Below are positions 7,250-15,380 of a stretch of 15,983 nt of DNA, piece after piece (position 1 is the first letter of the stretch; each line of letters opens with the position of its first letter). The notes beneath the pieces were generated by a model, which worked only from the letters and a program-made list of their open reading frames with translations, was not told where the DNA came from and made no database searches. This DNA is from Acidulodesulfobacterium sp021802425. GTDB lineage: Bacteria; SZUA-79; Acidulodesulfobacterales; Acidulodesulfobacteraceae. Made by a program: the position numbers and the translations under genes. The stretch covers positions 1 through 15,983 of the forward strand of contig JAJZXJ010000021.1 in NCBI GenBank assembly GCA_021802425.1, given 5' to 3'.

Positions 7250-8653
7250 TTATTTTAACGACTTCGCCTTTTCTACCGCCTCATCTATCGTTCCGACCAT
7301 ATAAAAAGCCTGTTCAGGCAAATCATCGTGCTTACCTTCCAGTATCTCTTTAAACCCTCTTATTGTCTCGCTTAACGGAACATACCTTCCCGGAAAGCCG
7401 GTAAAAACCTCTGCAACAAAAAAGGGCTGAGAAAGAAATCTTTGAATCCTTCTTGCGCGGTTCACTATCAGCTTATCGTCCTCCGAAAGTTCATCCATTC
7501 CTAAAATAGCGATTATATCCTGTAATTCCTTGTATTTTTGAAGTACGGCCTGAACCTTTCTTGCCATATCGTAATGTTCTTTGCCTATAATATTGGCATC
7601 CAATGCTCTTGAGGTTGAATCAAGCGGATCCACTGCCGGGTAAATCCCTATATCGACAATCTGCCTTGAAAGCACCGTAGTAGCGTCTAAGTGGGCAAAG
7701 GTCGTTGCAGGCGCAGGGTCGGTTAAGTCGTCTGCGGGAACATAAACTGCCTGAACGGAAGTAATGGAACCCTTTTTTGTGCTGGTTATTCTTTCTTGAA
7801 GCTCGCCCATATCGGTTGCAAGGGTCGGCTGATAACCGACGGCGGACGGTATCCTTCCCAAAAGGGCGCTGACTTCGGAATTTGCCTGCGCAAATCTAAA
7901 AATATTATCGATAAAAAGCAGGACATCCTGCCTTTCTTCGTCTCTAAAATATTCCGCCATAGCTAAAGCCGAAAGGGCAACCCTTGCTCTTGCTCCCGGC
8001 GGTTCGTTCATCTGTCCATATACCAAAACCGCTTTGTCTAAAACCTTGGACTCTTTCATTTCCGTCCAGAGATCGGTTCCTTCCCTCGTTCTTTCTCCGA
8101 CGCCCGCAAAAACCGAATAGCCGCCATGCTCGATTGCGATATTATGAATCAGTTCCATAACGAGCACCGTTTTGCCGACACCCGCGCCGCCGAATAATCC
8201 TGCTTTTCCCCCTTTCAGGTAAGGCTCTAAAAGGTCTATAACCTTAATGCCCGTCTCTAATATCTCCACGGTCGTGGACTGTTCCTCGAATGACGGAGCA
8301 GGCCTGTGGATAGGAAGCCTTGCTTTAAATTCGGTGTCGCCTAATTCATCGACGGGTTCGCCGATAACATTAAAAATCCTTCCGAGAACATCCTTCCCGA
8401 CGGGAACGGTTATTTTATTGCCGGTATCTATTACCTTCATTCCTCTGTATAGCCCGTCCGTGGCGTCTAAAGCAATACACCTGACGGTATCTTCGCCGAG
8501 ATGCTGCGCCACCTCGAGAACCAGATTATTTTCCTTATTGCTTATTCTGGGATTGGTCAGCGATAAAGCATTGTAAATCGGCGGCAGGAAGCCGCTTTCA
8601 AATTTAACATCGACAACGGGACCTATTACCTGCGCGACAACGCCCTCATTCAT
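7250..8653 (-). CDS. atpD: ATP synthase F1 beta subunit (catalytic)
   Basis: Beta carries the catalytic sites for ATP synthesis in F1. The 467-residue product has the normal length and shows the P-loop GGAGVGKT (155-162), the GERTREG segment with the catalytic glutamate (about 186-192), the Walker B region VLLFIDNIFRFAQANSEVSALLGR, the phosphate and adenine-contact segment GYQPTLATDMG and the C-terminal DELSEDD loop that contacts gamma and epsilon. The ATG has a good GGAGG site (plus 8660-8664) with 6 nt spacing. It lies between atpG (57 bp gap) and atpC (23 bp gap). Confidence 0.99.
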   Translation of the reverse strand: MNEGVVAQVIGPVVDVKFESGFLPPIYNALSLTNPRISNKENNLVLEVAQHLGEDTVRCIALDATDGLYRGMKVIDTGNKITVPVGKDVLGRIFNVIGEPVDELGDTEFKARLPIHRPAPSFEEQSTTVEILETGIKVIDLLEPYLKGGKAGLFGGAGVGKTVLVMELIHNIAIEHGGYSVFAGVGERTREGTDLWTEMKESKVLDKAVLVYGQMNEPPGARARVALSALAMAEYFRDEERQDVLLFIDNIFRFAQANSEVSALLGRIPSAVGYQPTLATDMGELQERITSTKKGSITSVQAVYVPADDLTDPAPATTFAHLDATTVLSRQIVDIGIYPAVDPLDSTSRALDANIIGKEHYDMARKVQAVLQKYKELQDIIAILGMDELSEDDKLIVNRARRIQRFLSQPFFVAEVFTGFPGRYVPLSETIRGFKEILEGKHDDLPEQAFYMVGTIDEAVEKAKSLK

Positions 8654-8710
8654 TTATAACCTCCGTAATTTTTCGTAACTTCCAACATTTACCTTAATCC
8701 AGAATATAAT

Positions 8711-9592
8711 TTATTTTAGCGCGCTTACGCCGTTTATTATATCTAGAATTTCAAGCGTAACCGCGGCTTGCCTTGCCTTGTTATAAGCAATAGTTAATTT
8801 ATTTATAAGTTTTCCCGCATTCCTCGTCGCGTTATCCATTGCATTCATTCTTGAAGCCTGCTCCCCGGCAAAAGACTCTACTATTTTAAAATAAATTTTG
8901 GTTTGAATATAGTCCTTAAAAATTTTATCGATTATCTCGTCTTCGTAAGATACGGGCTCCACTAAATAACCGCCGCTGTTTTTATCTTTGCTCACCAAGG
9001 AGGAATCGAACGGTAAAATCTTTTCTATTACCGCCCTCTGGTGAAGCGTTGAAATATAATTATTAGATATTATATAAAACTCGCCTGCTTCTCCATTTAT
9101 AAAATCGGCGGACATTTTAACCGCCAGTGTTTCGGATAAATTTTCCGTTATGTTATTTTCGGAGAAATTGGCGGTAAATTCAACGGAATAGTTATGCCTT
9201 TTAAAAAAATCCGCTCCCTTCTTGCCGAGTATATACAGTTTTATCCGGCTTTCGTCTAACCCCTTGGCTTTAAGTTCTTCAAAAAAAAGTTTAAAAAGAT
9301 TTATATTAAAAGAACCGCAAAGACCCCTGTCCGTTGAAATTATAAGAATGCCGGCGCTGCCGCCATTGCTATTACCCGAATTTTTTTTAAAAAACGGATG
9401 GCTGTGCAGGACCGTATTTCTTGAAATATTTTTTATGACGCCGCCGTACATTTCCGAATATGGCCTGAGGGCATTCATAGCCGCCTGATTTTTTTTAAAT
9501 TTTGCCCCCGCCACCATTTTCATAGCCTTTGTTATCTGCCTTGTATTTTTAATGCTGGCGATTTTTCTTTTTATAGATTTTAAATTCGGCAT
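8711..9592 (-). CDS. atpG: ATP synthase F1 gamma subunit
   Basis: Gamma is the rotating central shaft that couples proton flow to catalysis. The 293-residue product starts MPNLKSIKRKIASIKNTRQITKAMKMVAGAKF, the standard N-terminal shaft helix, has IISTDRGLCGSFN in the Rossmann-like middle domain and ends with the conserved helix ASRMNAMDNATRNAGKLI followed by YNKARQAAVTLEILDIINGVSAL. It begins 32 bp after the atpA stop. That short, almost pure AT spacer contains no clear Shine-Dalgarno sequence, unlike atpD and atpA, so expression may depend on readthrough or coupling. Confidence 0.98.
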   Translation of the reverse strand: MPNLKSIKRKIASIKNTRQITKAMKMVAGAKFKKNQAAMNALRPYSEMYGGVIKNISRNTVLHSHPFFKKNSGNSNGGSAGILIISTDRGLCGSFNINLFKLFFEELKAKGLDESRIKLYILGKKGADFFKRHNYSVEFTANFSENNITENLSETLAVKMSADFINGEAGEFYIISNNYISTLHQRAVIEKILPFDSSLVSKDKNSGGYLVEPVSYEDEIIDKIFKDYIQTKIYFKIVESFAGEQASRMNAMDNATRNAGKLINKLTIAYNKARQAAVTLEILDIINGVSALK

Positions 9593-9624
9593 ATATAATA
9601 TATAATTTGGCCTATATAACTTGA

Positions 9625-11136
9625 TTAACCTTCCACGAATATATTTTTAAATTTATCCAAAGAGGCGATAAGATTAGATTTAACGGATTCGTCGATCACC
9701 CTTTTTTCCCTTATATCGCCATATATTTCTGGATTATTATTTTCGATATATAAAAGAAGCTCCCTTTCATATTCTTTTATAGAGGTAAGTTTATAATCCG
9801 CCAAATACCCGTTATTTGCCGCAAACAATATTACGACTTCTTTCTCGATAGGCATCGGCTCATATTGACCCTGCTTAAGAAGCTCCGACATCATCCTTCC
9901 GCGGGCAAGCATCTCCTGCGTCGTTTTATCGAGGTCTGCCCCAAACTGTGCAAACGCGGCTAACTCCCTATACTGCGCCAGGGAAAGTCTTAAGCCGCCC
10001 GAAACCTGTTTCATCGCTTTTATCTGCGCATCGCCGCCGACTCTGGATACCGAAAGGCCCGCGTTTACCGCCGGCCTGACGCCCGCATAAAAAAGATCGG
10101 TTTCGAGAAATATCTGTCCGTCCGTAATAGATATGACATTAGTCGGAATATATGCCGAAACATCTCCCGCCTGAGTTTCGATTATAGGGAGCGCCGTAAG
10201 CGACCCTCCGCCGTGAGCATCGTTTAGCTTGGCCGCCCTTTCCAAAAGCCTTGAATGCAGGTAAAAAACATCCCCGGGATACGCTTCCCTGCCGGGCGGC
10301 CTTCTTAAAAGAAGCGACAGTTCCCTGTAAGCAACGGCGTGTTTCGATAAATCATCGTATATTATAAGGCAATGCATGCCGTTATCCCTGAAGTATTCCC
10401 CCATCGTAACCCCCGTATAAGGAGCAAAATATTGAAGGGTGGCGGGGTCGCTCGCATTAGCCGCAATTATCGCGGTATATTCCATTGCCCCTTCCCTCAT
10501 AAGGCGGTCGTAAATAAAAGATACGCTTGACTGTTTTTGTCCGATTGCCACATAAATACAATAAACGCCCGAATTCTTTTGGTTTAGTATCGTATCTATC
10601 GCTATGGCGGTCTTTCCGGTCTGCCTGTCGCCTATTATAAGTTCTCTCTGCCCCCTGCCGATAGGAATCAGCGCGTCTATAACCTTCAAGCCTGTATATA
10701 AAGGCTCGTTAACCTTTTTTCTGTGAACTATGCCGACCGCTTTTTTTTCGATAGAAGAGTATTTATCGGTTTTAATGGGGTTTTTGCCGTCGATAGGCCT
10801 CCCAAGCCCGTCAAGAACCCTTCCTATAATCTCTTTTCCGACGGGAACTTCGGCAATTTTTCCAGTTCTTTTTACGGCGTCCCCTTCTTTAACATAAGAT
10901 TCCTCTCCAAGAATTGCGACGCCGACATTATCCTCCTCGAGGTTTAATACATAGCCGTACACATCCGGGGTAATCTCTAACATTTCTCCTATCATAACAT
11001 TCTTTAGGCCGTATATTTTCGCCACATTGTCGCCCACGGATAAAACAACCCCTACTTCGCTTATATCTATATTTTTTGTATATGTTTCGATTCTTTTTTT
11101 AATAATCTCGGTATTTTCCGATGCCTTAACCGCCAT
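9625..11136 (-). CDS. atpA: ATP synthase F1 alpha subunit
   Basis: Alpha alternates with beta in the F1 hexamer and holds the non-catalytic nucleotide sites. The 503-residue product has P-loop GDRQTGKT at 169-176, IYVAIGQKQSSV, the DDLSKHAVAYRELSLLLRRPPGREAYPGDVFYLHSRLLERAA block and the ISITDGQIFLETDLFYAGVRPAVN segment, all typical. I use the ATG at 11134-11136, 9 nt after GGGAG. An in-frame TTG two codons upstream would sit too close to that site. The start overlaps the atpH stop by 11 bp, so atpH and atpA are translationally coupled. Confidence 0.99.
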   Translation of the reverse strand: MAVKASENTEIIKKRIETYTKNIDISEVGVVLSVGDNVAKIYGLKNVMIGEMLEITPDVYGYVLNLEEDNVGVAILGEESYVKEGDAVKRTGKIAEVPVGKEIIGRVLDGLGRPIDGKNPIKTDKYSSIEKKAVGIVHRKKVNEPLYTGLKVIDALIPIGRGQRELIIGDRQTGKTAIAIDTILNQKNSGVYCIYVAIGQKQSSVSFIYDRLMREGAMEYTAIIAANASDPATLQYFAPYTGVTMGEYFRDNGMHCLIIYDDLSKHAVAYRELSLLLRRPPGREAYPGDVFYLHSRLLERAAKLNDAHGGGSLTALPIIETQAGDVSAYIPTNVISITDGQIFLETDLFYAGVRPAVNAGLSVSRVGGDAQIKAMKQVSGGLRLSLAQYRELAAFAQFGADLDKTTQEMLARGRMMSELLKQGQYEPMPIEKEVVILFAANNGYLADYKLTSIKEYERELLLYIENNNPEIYGDIREKRVIDESVKSNLIASLDKFKNIFVEG

Positions 11137-11686
11137 AAACAAACGCTCCCTGTTTTAAATAATTATAGAAATTTTCCAATTGGGTCTTTATACTGCCGTC
11201 ATATAATTTACCTTCCACATTTATGACATATCCGCCGATTATTTCGGGCGCAACCTTCTCGTTTATAACAATTCTTTTATTTAAAGCCTTTTCAACCATA
11301 TTTTTGATTTGAACGGTTTCCTCGTCTCTTAACTTTTTGGCGGAAACGACATTAACTATTGCAATCCCAAGAAAATCATTTCTAAGTCTCGAAAATTCTT
11401 GCAAGATTTTTGGCAAATATCTTGCTCTTTCATTTTCTATCAATATATGCATAAAGCTTATAAACTCACGGCTCAAAGACAGTTCTTTGCCTAGAAGATT
11501 AATTATTTCCTTTCTTTCTTTTTTATCTATAAAGGTTTGCGATAAAAATTCTTTGAGACATAGCTCGTTATTGCAAAAACCGATAAAACCGTTAAGTTCT
11601 TCAAAAATTCCCTCTATCCTGTCCAAATCATGGGCAATTTTAAAAAGGGCTCCCGCGTATCTCTTTGCTATTTTGTTGTCTAACAA
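11126..11686 (-). CDS. atpH: ATP synthase F1 delta subunit
   Basis: Delta sits on top of F1 and ties the alpha subunits to the b/b' peripheral stalk. The 186-residue product has the family start DNKIAKRYAGALFKIA, a long alpha-helical N-terminal domain and the C-terminal IVNVVSAKKL, EEVAPEIIGGYVINVEGKLYDGSIKTQL-like ending (seen as VAPEIIGGYVI and YDGSIKTQL). The start codon is TTG, directly after the atpF TAA with no intervening base, and a GGGG run lies about 8 nt upstream within atpF. No ATG is available near the conserved N-terminus, so TTG is well supported. Confidence 0.96.
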   Translation of the reverse strand: MLDNKIAKRYAGALFKIAHDLDRIEGIFEELNGFIGFCNNELCLKEFLSQTFIDKKERKEIINLLGKELSLSREFISFMHILIENERARYLPKILQEFSRLRNDFLGIAIVNVVSAKKLRDEETVQIKNMVEKALNKRIVINEKVAPEIIGGYVINVEGKLYDGSIKTQLENFYNYLKQGAFVYGG

Positions 11687-12166
11687 TTATTTCCCCGTTA
11701 ATATTTCATCGTTAAGCTTAAGGATATTATCGTTTACTTTATCTAAAGCCTCCCCCGTCAGTTCTCTATTCGTAATATCTTTGGCAATCTTAAAGGACAT
11801 ATCGAGAGCCTCTTGATAAAGCTCTCTTTTTTGTTTGTCTATTTCCGATTTCGCAAGGGTTAAATAATTCCCTAAAATTTTTTCGGCAGAGGCTTTCGCA
11901 TCTTCTATAATACGGGTTTTTTCTATTTCTGCCTCTTTTACGGCTTCTTTTTTTATTTCTTCTATTTCTTTTTTGACCTCTTTAAGCCTATTTTGAGCAT
12001 CCTTGTAAAGTTCCTCCGCCCGCTTTTCGGCCTCTATAGCTTTTTCTATAGAAAGATTAATATCCTTCTTTCTTTTATCGAAAAATGGATTTACATATTT
12101 TATAAATATATACGCAAGCCCCGCCAGAAGCAGTACGGTATCGAATATCCGCCAAAAAAGTTCCAT
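11687..12166 (-). CDS. atpF: ATP synthase F0 subunit b
   Basis: Subunit b is part of the peripheral stalk. The 159-residue product has one N-terminal membrane span (FWRIFDTVLLLAGLAYIFIKYV, about 4-25), the short FFDKRKKDI turn and a long charged helix rich in E and K (about 35-120) that would form the coiled coil with b', ending in a delta-binding region. The gene lies 19 bp after atpF' and abuts atpH. The spacer before its ATG holds no Shine-Dalgarno sequence but a run of five tandem pentamers. Confidence 0.93.
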   Translation of the reverse strand: MELFWRIFDTVLLLAGLAYIFIKYVNPFFDKRKKDINLSIEKAIEAEKRAEELYKDAQNRLKEVKKEIEEIKKEAVKEAEIEKTRIIEDAKASAEKILGNYLTLAKSEIDKQKRELYQEALDMSFKIAKDITNRELTGEALDKVNDNILKLNDEILTGK

Positions 12167-12168
12167 AA

Positions 12169-12193
12169 TTTTATTTTATTTTATTCTATTCTA
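12169..12193. repeat. Pentamer tandem repeat between atpF' and atpF
   Basis: On the plus strand three TTTTA units (12169-12183) are followed by two TTCTA units (12184-12193), five units in all. The array contains the atpF' stop codon (12186-12188) and ends 2 bp before the atpF ATG in the transcribed direction. It occupies the place where a ribosome binding site would be expected. Confidence 0.8.
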
Positions 12194-12611
12194 TAATTTT
12201 TTTAAAAATTAAAATCGATAATTCTTCGGATTTTTCTTTAATAGAACTTAATACCGCGGTTTTTTCTTCGTTAAATTCTTCTATTGCGCTTTCGAACTTG
12301 GCGGCCGCATTAATTTTGGTACCGGATAAGAGGTTATTTGCCTCAGTTTGGGCTTCCTTGCGAAACCTTTCTTTTATTTCGTTTATTTCAAATCTTAAAT
12401 TTTTTCTTTCGTTGCCCGCCTCAAAGTTTAACGCTTCCGCTAATTTTTCGAGGTTATTTTGCTTATCCTCGTTTAAGCCGATAATTTCCTCTCGTTTTTT
12501 TAAAATAGCCCGCAAAGGCCTAAATAGAAACAGATTTAAAAGGTAAGTGAAAATCAGAAATGCCGCGGCTTCAAATAAAAGTCCCTGCCATGTTATGATT
12601 AATTCGGTCAT
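12186..12611 (-). CDS. atpF': ATP synthase F0 subunit b' (second b-type subunit)
   Basis: The 141-residue product has an N-terminal membrane span (about 8-30, LLFEAAAFLIFTYLLNLFLF) followed by the RPLRAILKKREEII motif typical of b' subunits and a long charged helix to the C-terminus. With atpF downstream, it would make a b/b' heterodimeric stalk, as in several Desulfobacterota, cyanobacteria and photosynthetic bacteria. It is the first gene of the F1 operon. Neither the a (atpB) nor the c (atpE) gene is in this window; in similar genomes these sit in a separate cluster. No clear Shine-Dalgarno sequence precedes the ATG, and the leader is almost pure AT. Confidence 0.92.
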   Translation of the reverse strand: MTELIITWQGLLFEAAAFLIFTYLLNLFLFRPLRAILKKREEIIGLNEDKQNNLEKLAEALNFEAGNERKNLRFEINEIKERFRKEAQTEANNLLSGTKINAAAKFESAIEEFNEEKTAVLSSIKEKSEELSILIFKKIIE

Positions 12612-12617
12612 ATTATA

Positions 12618-12637
12618 ATTTATAATATATTATAAAT
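12618..12637. repeat. Perfect 20-bp palindrome in the atp operon leader
   Basis: ATTTATAATATATTATAAAT reads the same on both strands. It lies 7-26 bp upstream of the atpF' ATG and downstream of the predicted transcription start, so it would be in the mRNA leader. It could be an operator or an RNA hairpin near the start codon, or a chance product of AT-only sequence. Confidence 0.55.
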
Positions 12638-12669
12638 AAAGTAAACAAGATATAAGTCTATATCGTCGA

Positions 12670-12697
12670 ATTATATCAAAAATAAATTAAATATCAA
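12670..12697 (-). promoter_or_regulatory. Sigma-70 type promoter for the atp operon
   Basis: On the minus strand TTGATA (plus 12692-12697) and a perfect TATAAT (plus 12670-12675) are 16 nt apart, with TG one base upstream of the -10 box (extended -10). The predicted start is near 12663, leaving a leader of about 50 nt before atpF'. This is the best sigma-70 match in the window. Confidence 0.6.
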
Positions 12698-12730
12698 TTT
12701 ATTTATATATAAATATTTTTGTGTTTTGAT

Positions 12731-12736
12731 TATAAT
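12731..12736 (+). promoter_or_regulatory. Candidate -10 box for the PilZ gene
   Basis: A perfect TATAAT lies 70 bp before the ATG of the plus-strand gene, with TG two bases further upstream than the extended -10 position. No good -35 box is at the right distance. An alternative is TTGATT at 12726-12731 with TATGGT 17 nt downstream at 12749-12754. The region is AT-rich, so either may be accidental. Confidence 0.25.
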
Positions 12737-12805
12737 TTTTATAGATTATATGGTAATATTTATATAACTAATCCATCGAACAATTAAACGGGGGCTTGTC
12801 ATTTA

Positions 12806-13543
12806 ATGGACGGACAGGAACAGGAACGGGAACAAGGCAAATATAGCGATTCCGCTGTTAACGATGTTCGAATAAAAAACGCTGAGGCAATAGAGCAAAT
12901 AATTAACAATATTTTAATTTCAAAAAAAGAACTCGGCATCACGCTTTATCCGTCAAAGGGATATTTTAAATCTTATTTATTAGAAATAAAACCAAAATTT
13001 TTGCTTATAGACAGCCTTATGCCCTTTTACGGAAATAAAATAATTTCCAAGTCGGAGTTTATAAAAGTTGGCGTGGGCTCAGGAAACAACAATATTGAAC
13101 GATATTTTTTAACTAAATTTAAGGAAGAAATAATTAACGGCGAAGAGATTAATTTTTTAATTTTTAAGCCCATAGAGGTTGTTTTAATTGAAAAGAGGAC
13201 AGCTTTAAGGGTTTCGACAAGCCAGTCAAATATGGCCTTTATTAATTTCTCGCATAACGGCCAAAATTATTTTATGCCTGTTTATGACTTATCGTGGAAC
13301 GGCATCTCATTTAATTCCGAATTCAAAATAGAAACGGGATATGTTATAAAACATGCGTTAATAAAACTTTCGGAAAAATCTATTAACGCCGATTTAAAAA
13401 TTGCACATTCCACACACTTAAGCGGCCAATACAGGGTTGGATGCATGATTATAAATATTTCGGATAACGATAGAGATAAGCTGATTAATTTTATTTTAAC
13501 GATCGAAAGGCAGGATATTAATTCTAACCTCGGATTAGATTAG
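12806..13543 (+). CDS. YcgR-like protein with C-terminal PilZ (c-di-GMP binding) domain
   Basis: This is the only plus-strand gene. The 245-residue product has both PilZ signature motifs: RTALR (RxxxR, residues 131-135) and DLSWNG (D-x-S-x-x-G, 161-166), followed by a beta-barrel ending in YRVGCMIINIS and a closing helix. Residues about 27-125 form a second strand-rich domain in the position of the YcgR N-terminal domain (LGITLYPSKGYFKSYLLEI ... INFLIFKP). No signal peptide or membrane span is seen. YcgR relatives slow the flagellar motor or act in other c-di-GMP outputs, but no flagellar gene lies nearby, so the target is unknown. GGGGG lies 11 nt upstream of the ATG. It converges with parB (stops 8 bp apart) and diverges from atpF'. 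Confidence 0.82.
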   Translation: MDGQEQEREQGKYSDSAVNDVRIKNAEAIEQIINNILISKKELGITLYPSKGYFKSYLLEIKPKFLLIDSLMPFYGNKIISKSEFIKVGVGSGNNNIERYFLTKFKEEIINGEEINFLIFKPIEVVLIEKRTALRVSTSQSNMAFINFSHNGQNYFMPVYDLSWNGISFNSEFKIETGYVIKHALIKLSEKSINADLKIAHSTHLSGQYRVGCMIINISDNDRDKLINFILTIERQDINSNLGLD

Positions 13544-13565
13544 TCCAATCTTTATTTTTTTATTA
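13532..13565 (+). terminator. Weak terminator candidate after the PilZ gene
   Basis: The end of the PilZ gene can fold as GGATT/AGTCC (13532-13546) or as AGATT/AATCT (13537-13551), each a 5-bp stem, followed by a T-rich run (about 13551-13561). Both hairpins are weak and overlap the stop codon. In the parB direction no T-run follows. Confidence 0.3.
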
Positions 13566-14457
13566 ATTTGATAAGCCTTTCGAGTTCTTCCGCGGAAGAA
13601 AAGTTAATTTCAATCTTTCCTTTTAGTTCATTGCCCTTATTTTTATAATCTATCCTGACTTGAGCCTGAAGTCTTTCAAAAAGCGCACCTTCATAGTTTT
13701 TAATCTGAGAAAATATCGAAAAATCCTTTTTGGGTTTATGCTTCTGTTTTCCGGATTTAATTGCTTTAGCCGCGCGCTCCGTCTCCCTTACATTTAGTTT
13801 TTCATTGGAAATTTTATTTAGAAGCATGTTTATCTCGCCGCCTGAAAGGCCGATAAGATTTCTTGCGTGGGACGGGGTAATTTTTCCGTAAATAAGATCA
13901 TTTTTAATTTCATCCGGCAAAGAAAGCATCCTTATCATGTTTGTAATTGTGGCCCTATCTTTGCCCACTTTGACCGAAAGTTCTTCGTGGGTTAATTTAT
14001 ATTCCTCGATTAACCTCATGTAGCAGTTTGCTTCTTCGATAACATTTAAATCCTGCCTCTGGATATTTTCGATAAGGGCTATTTCGAGGGCTAAGACGCC
14101 CGAAATGTCTTTGATTATAGCGGGAACCTTATTTAATCTTAACTCTTTAGCGGCTCTATATCTTCTTTCACCCGCGATTAAATCATAGCCGCTGCCGTCC
14201 CGGGATTTAGAAACTATTAAAGGTTGGATGATGCCGTTTTCTTTGATAGAGTTTTTTAATTCGGCAAGCTTATCCTCGTCAAAATACTGCCTTGGCTGGT
14301 AAACCCCCGTATTTATCTTATCTATTTCGATTTCAAAAACCGAAAGCTTTCCGTCCGCGTCCGCATGGATGCCGTCCTGAACATAGGCATCCGTTAAAAG
14401 CGCGCCTAATCCCCGGCCTAATACGACCCTTTTTGACGATTTTTCTTTTTCTTCCAT
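13552..14457 (-). CDS. parB: Chromosome partitioning protein ParB (Spo0J)
   Basis: ParB is a CTP-dependent DNA clamp that loads at parS and spreads to organise the origin region with ParA and SMC. The product from the ATG at 14457 has 301 residues. It contains the CTP-binding GERRYRA motif (about 96-102), ENIQRQDLN (about 130-138), a helix-turn-helix for parS recognition (about 157-182, LSVKVGKDRATITNMIRMLSLP) and ITPSHARNLIGL. The C-terminus has a predicted dimerisation region. The N-terminal RVVLGRGLGALL is the usual ParA-activating tail. A TTG eight codons upstream would also keep the frame but has no better ribosome site. It lies 95 bp after parA, and a parS site lies upstream of parA. 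Confidence 0.96.
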   Translation of the reverse strand: MEEKEKSSKRVVLGRGLGALLTDAYVQDGIHADADGKLSVFEIEIDKINTGVYQPRQYFDEDKLAELKNSIKENGIIQPLIVSKSRDGSGYDLIAGERRYRAAKELRLNKVPAIIKDISGVLALEIALIENIQRQDLNVIEEANCYMRLIEEYKLTHEELSVKVGKDRATITNMIRMLSLPDEIKNDLIYGKITPSHARNLIGLSGGEINMLLNKISNEKLNVRETERAAKAIKSGKQKHKPKKDFSIFSQIKNYEGALFERLQAQVRIDYKNKGNELKGKIEINFSSAEELERLIKLIKK

Positions 14458-14552
14458 AAATAAATAACCCGTTTGTCCCAACCCGCTTCAGCAATATTTT
14501 TGTCCACGAGTTTATCAAAGTACGCCTTTGATGTGGGCAAAAATGCCGGTTT

Positions 14553-15320
14553 TTACGCAACCTTAGACAAAAATTCCTTGGTTAATTCGATATAATAAAT
14601 TGCGCCCTTGGAATTTATATCGTACAGTATTATAGGCTTCCCAAAACTTGAACTTTCCGGAAGCTTAACATTCCTCGGTATAACGTTTTCATATATCTTC
14701 TGCCCAAAATATTTTTTGACTTCGCTGACTATCTGGTTTGTGAGGTTTGCCCTTCCGTCAAACATGGTAAACAAAACCCCTTCGATTTGCAAATCTTTGT
14801 TAAGCCGCTGGTTAACAAGCCTGATTGTCTGCATCAGCCTCGATATTCCTTCTAACGAATAATACTCGCACTGCATAGGGATTAAGACGCTGTTGGAAGC
14901 GGTTAACGCGTTTATCGTCAGCAGCCCTAAAGACGGCGGGGTATCGATAAAAATATAATCATAATCGCTACTTATTTTATCGATAATATTTCTTTTAAGA
15001 AAATATTCTCTTTCATCCATACTAACTAATTCCACCTCTATGCCCGCAAGGTCAGAGGTCGATGGAATTATATAAAGATTTTTCAATTGTGTTCCGTATA
15101 TGGCATCCGCAACCGTAGATTCACCCGTAAGACATTCATAAACGGTCGGCTTTGACTTATCAACCGTAATATTTAACCCGCTTGTCGCATTAGCCTGCGG
15201 GTCGGCATCGATTAAGAGGATTTTCTTCTCGTACGCCGAAAGACAGGCGGCAATATTGATTGCCGTAGTGGTTTTTCCTACCCCGCCCTTTTGATTGGAA
15301 ATACAGATTACCTTTGCCAT
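14553..15320 (-). CDS. parA: Chromosome partitioning ATPase ParA (Soj)
   Basis: ParA is a deviant-Walker ATPase that binds DNA as an ATP dimer and moves ParB-parS complexes. The 255-residue product starts MAKVICISNQKGGVGKTTTAINIA, with the deviant Walker A KGGVGKTT at 11-18 (signature lysine present), LLIDADPQANATSGLN (Walker A' region), YIFIDTPPSLGLLTINAL (Walker B) and PMQCEYYSLEGISRLM. The short N-terminus without a helix-turn-helix marks it as the chromosomal Soj type, not a plasmid ParA with its own DNA-binding domain. The ATG has no clear Shine-Dalgarno sequence. It is followed by parB. Confidence 0.97.
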   Translation of the reverse strand: MAKVICISNQKGGVGKTTTAINIAACLSAYEKKILLIDADPQANATSGLNITVDKSKPTVYECLTGESTVADAIYGTQLKNLYIIPSTSDLAGIEVELVSMDEREYFLKRNIIDKISSDYDYIFIDTPPSLGLLTINALTASNSVLIPMQCEYYSLEGISRLMQTIRLVNQRLNKDLQIEGVLFTMFDGRANLTNQIVSEVKKYFGQKIYENVIPRNVKLPESSSFGKPIILYDINSKGAIYYIELTKEFLSKVA

Positions 15321-15380
15321 TAGCGTTTGGTTTGCATAAATTATTTAGCAAATAAAATTTAAAAACAACAGCTCTTTTAA

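Noticed and set aside
11337..11816. 159-codon plus-strand frame
   Set aside because: It lies entirely antisense to atpH and atpF, which are certain; it is a shadow of those coding regions.
14458..14481. TTG start of parB eight codons upstream
   Set aside because: It has no ribosome site, and the ATG at 14457 places the conserved LGRGLGALL tail at the usual distance from the N-terminus.
14536..14547. GGCA-AAAA-TGCC hairpin just after the parA stop as terminator
   Set aside because: The stem is only 4 bp, and the T-run lies on the plus-strand side where no gene ends; in the parA direction there is no T-run.
14333..14560. Alternative 75-codon minus-strand frame across the parA-parB gap
   Set aside because: It overlaps the conserved start of parB in another frame, has no recognisable domain and a composition typical of a shadow frame.
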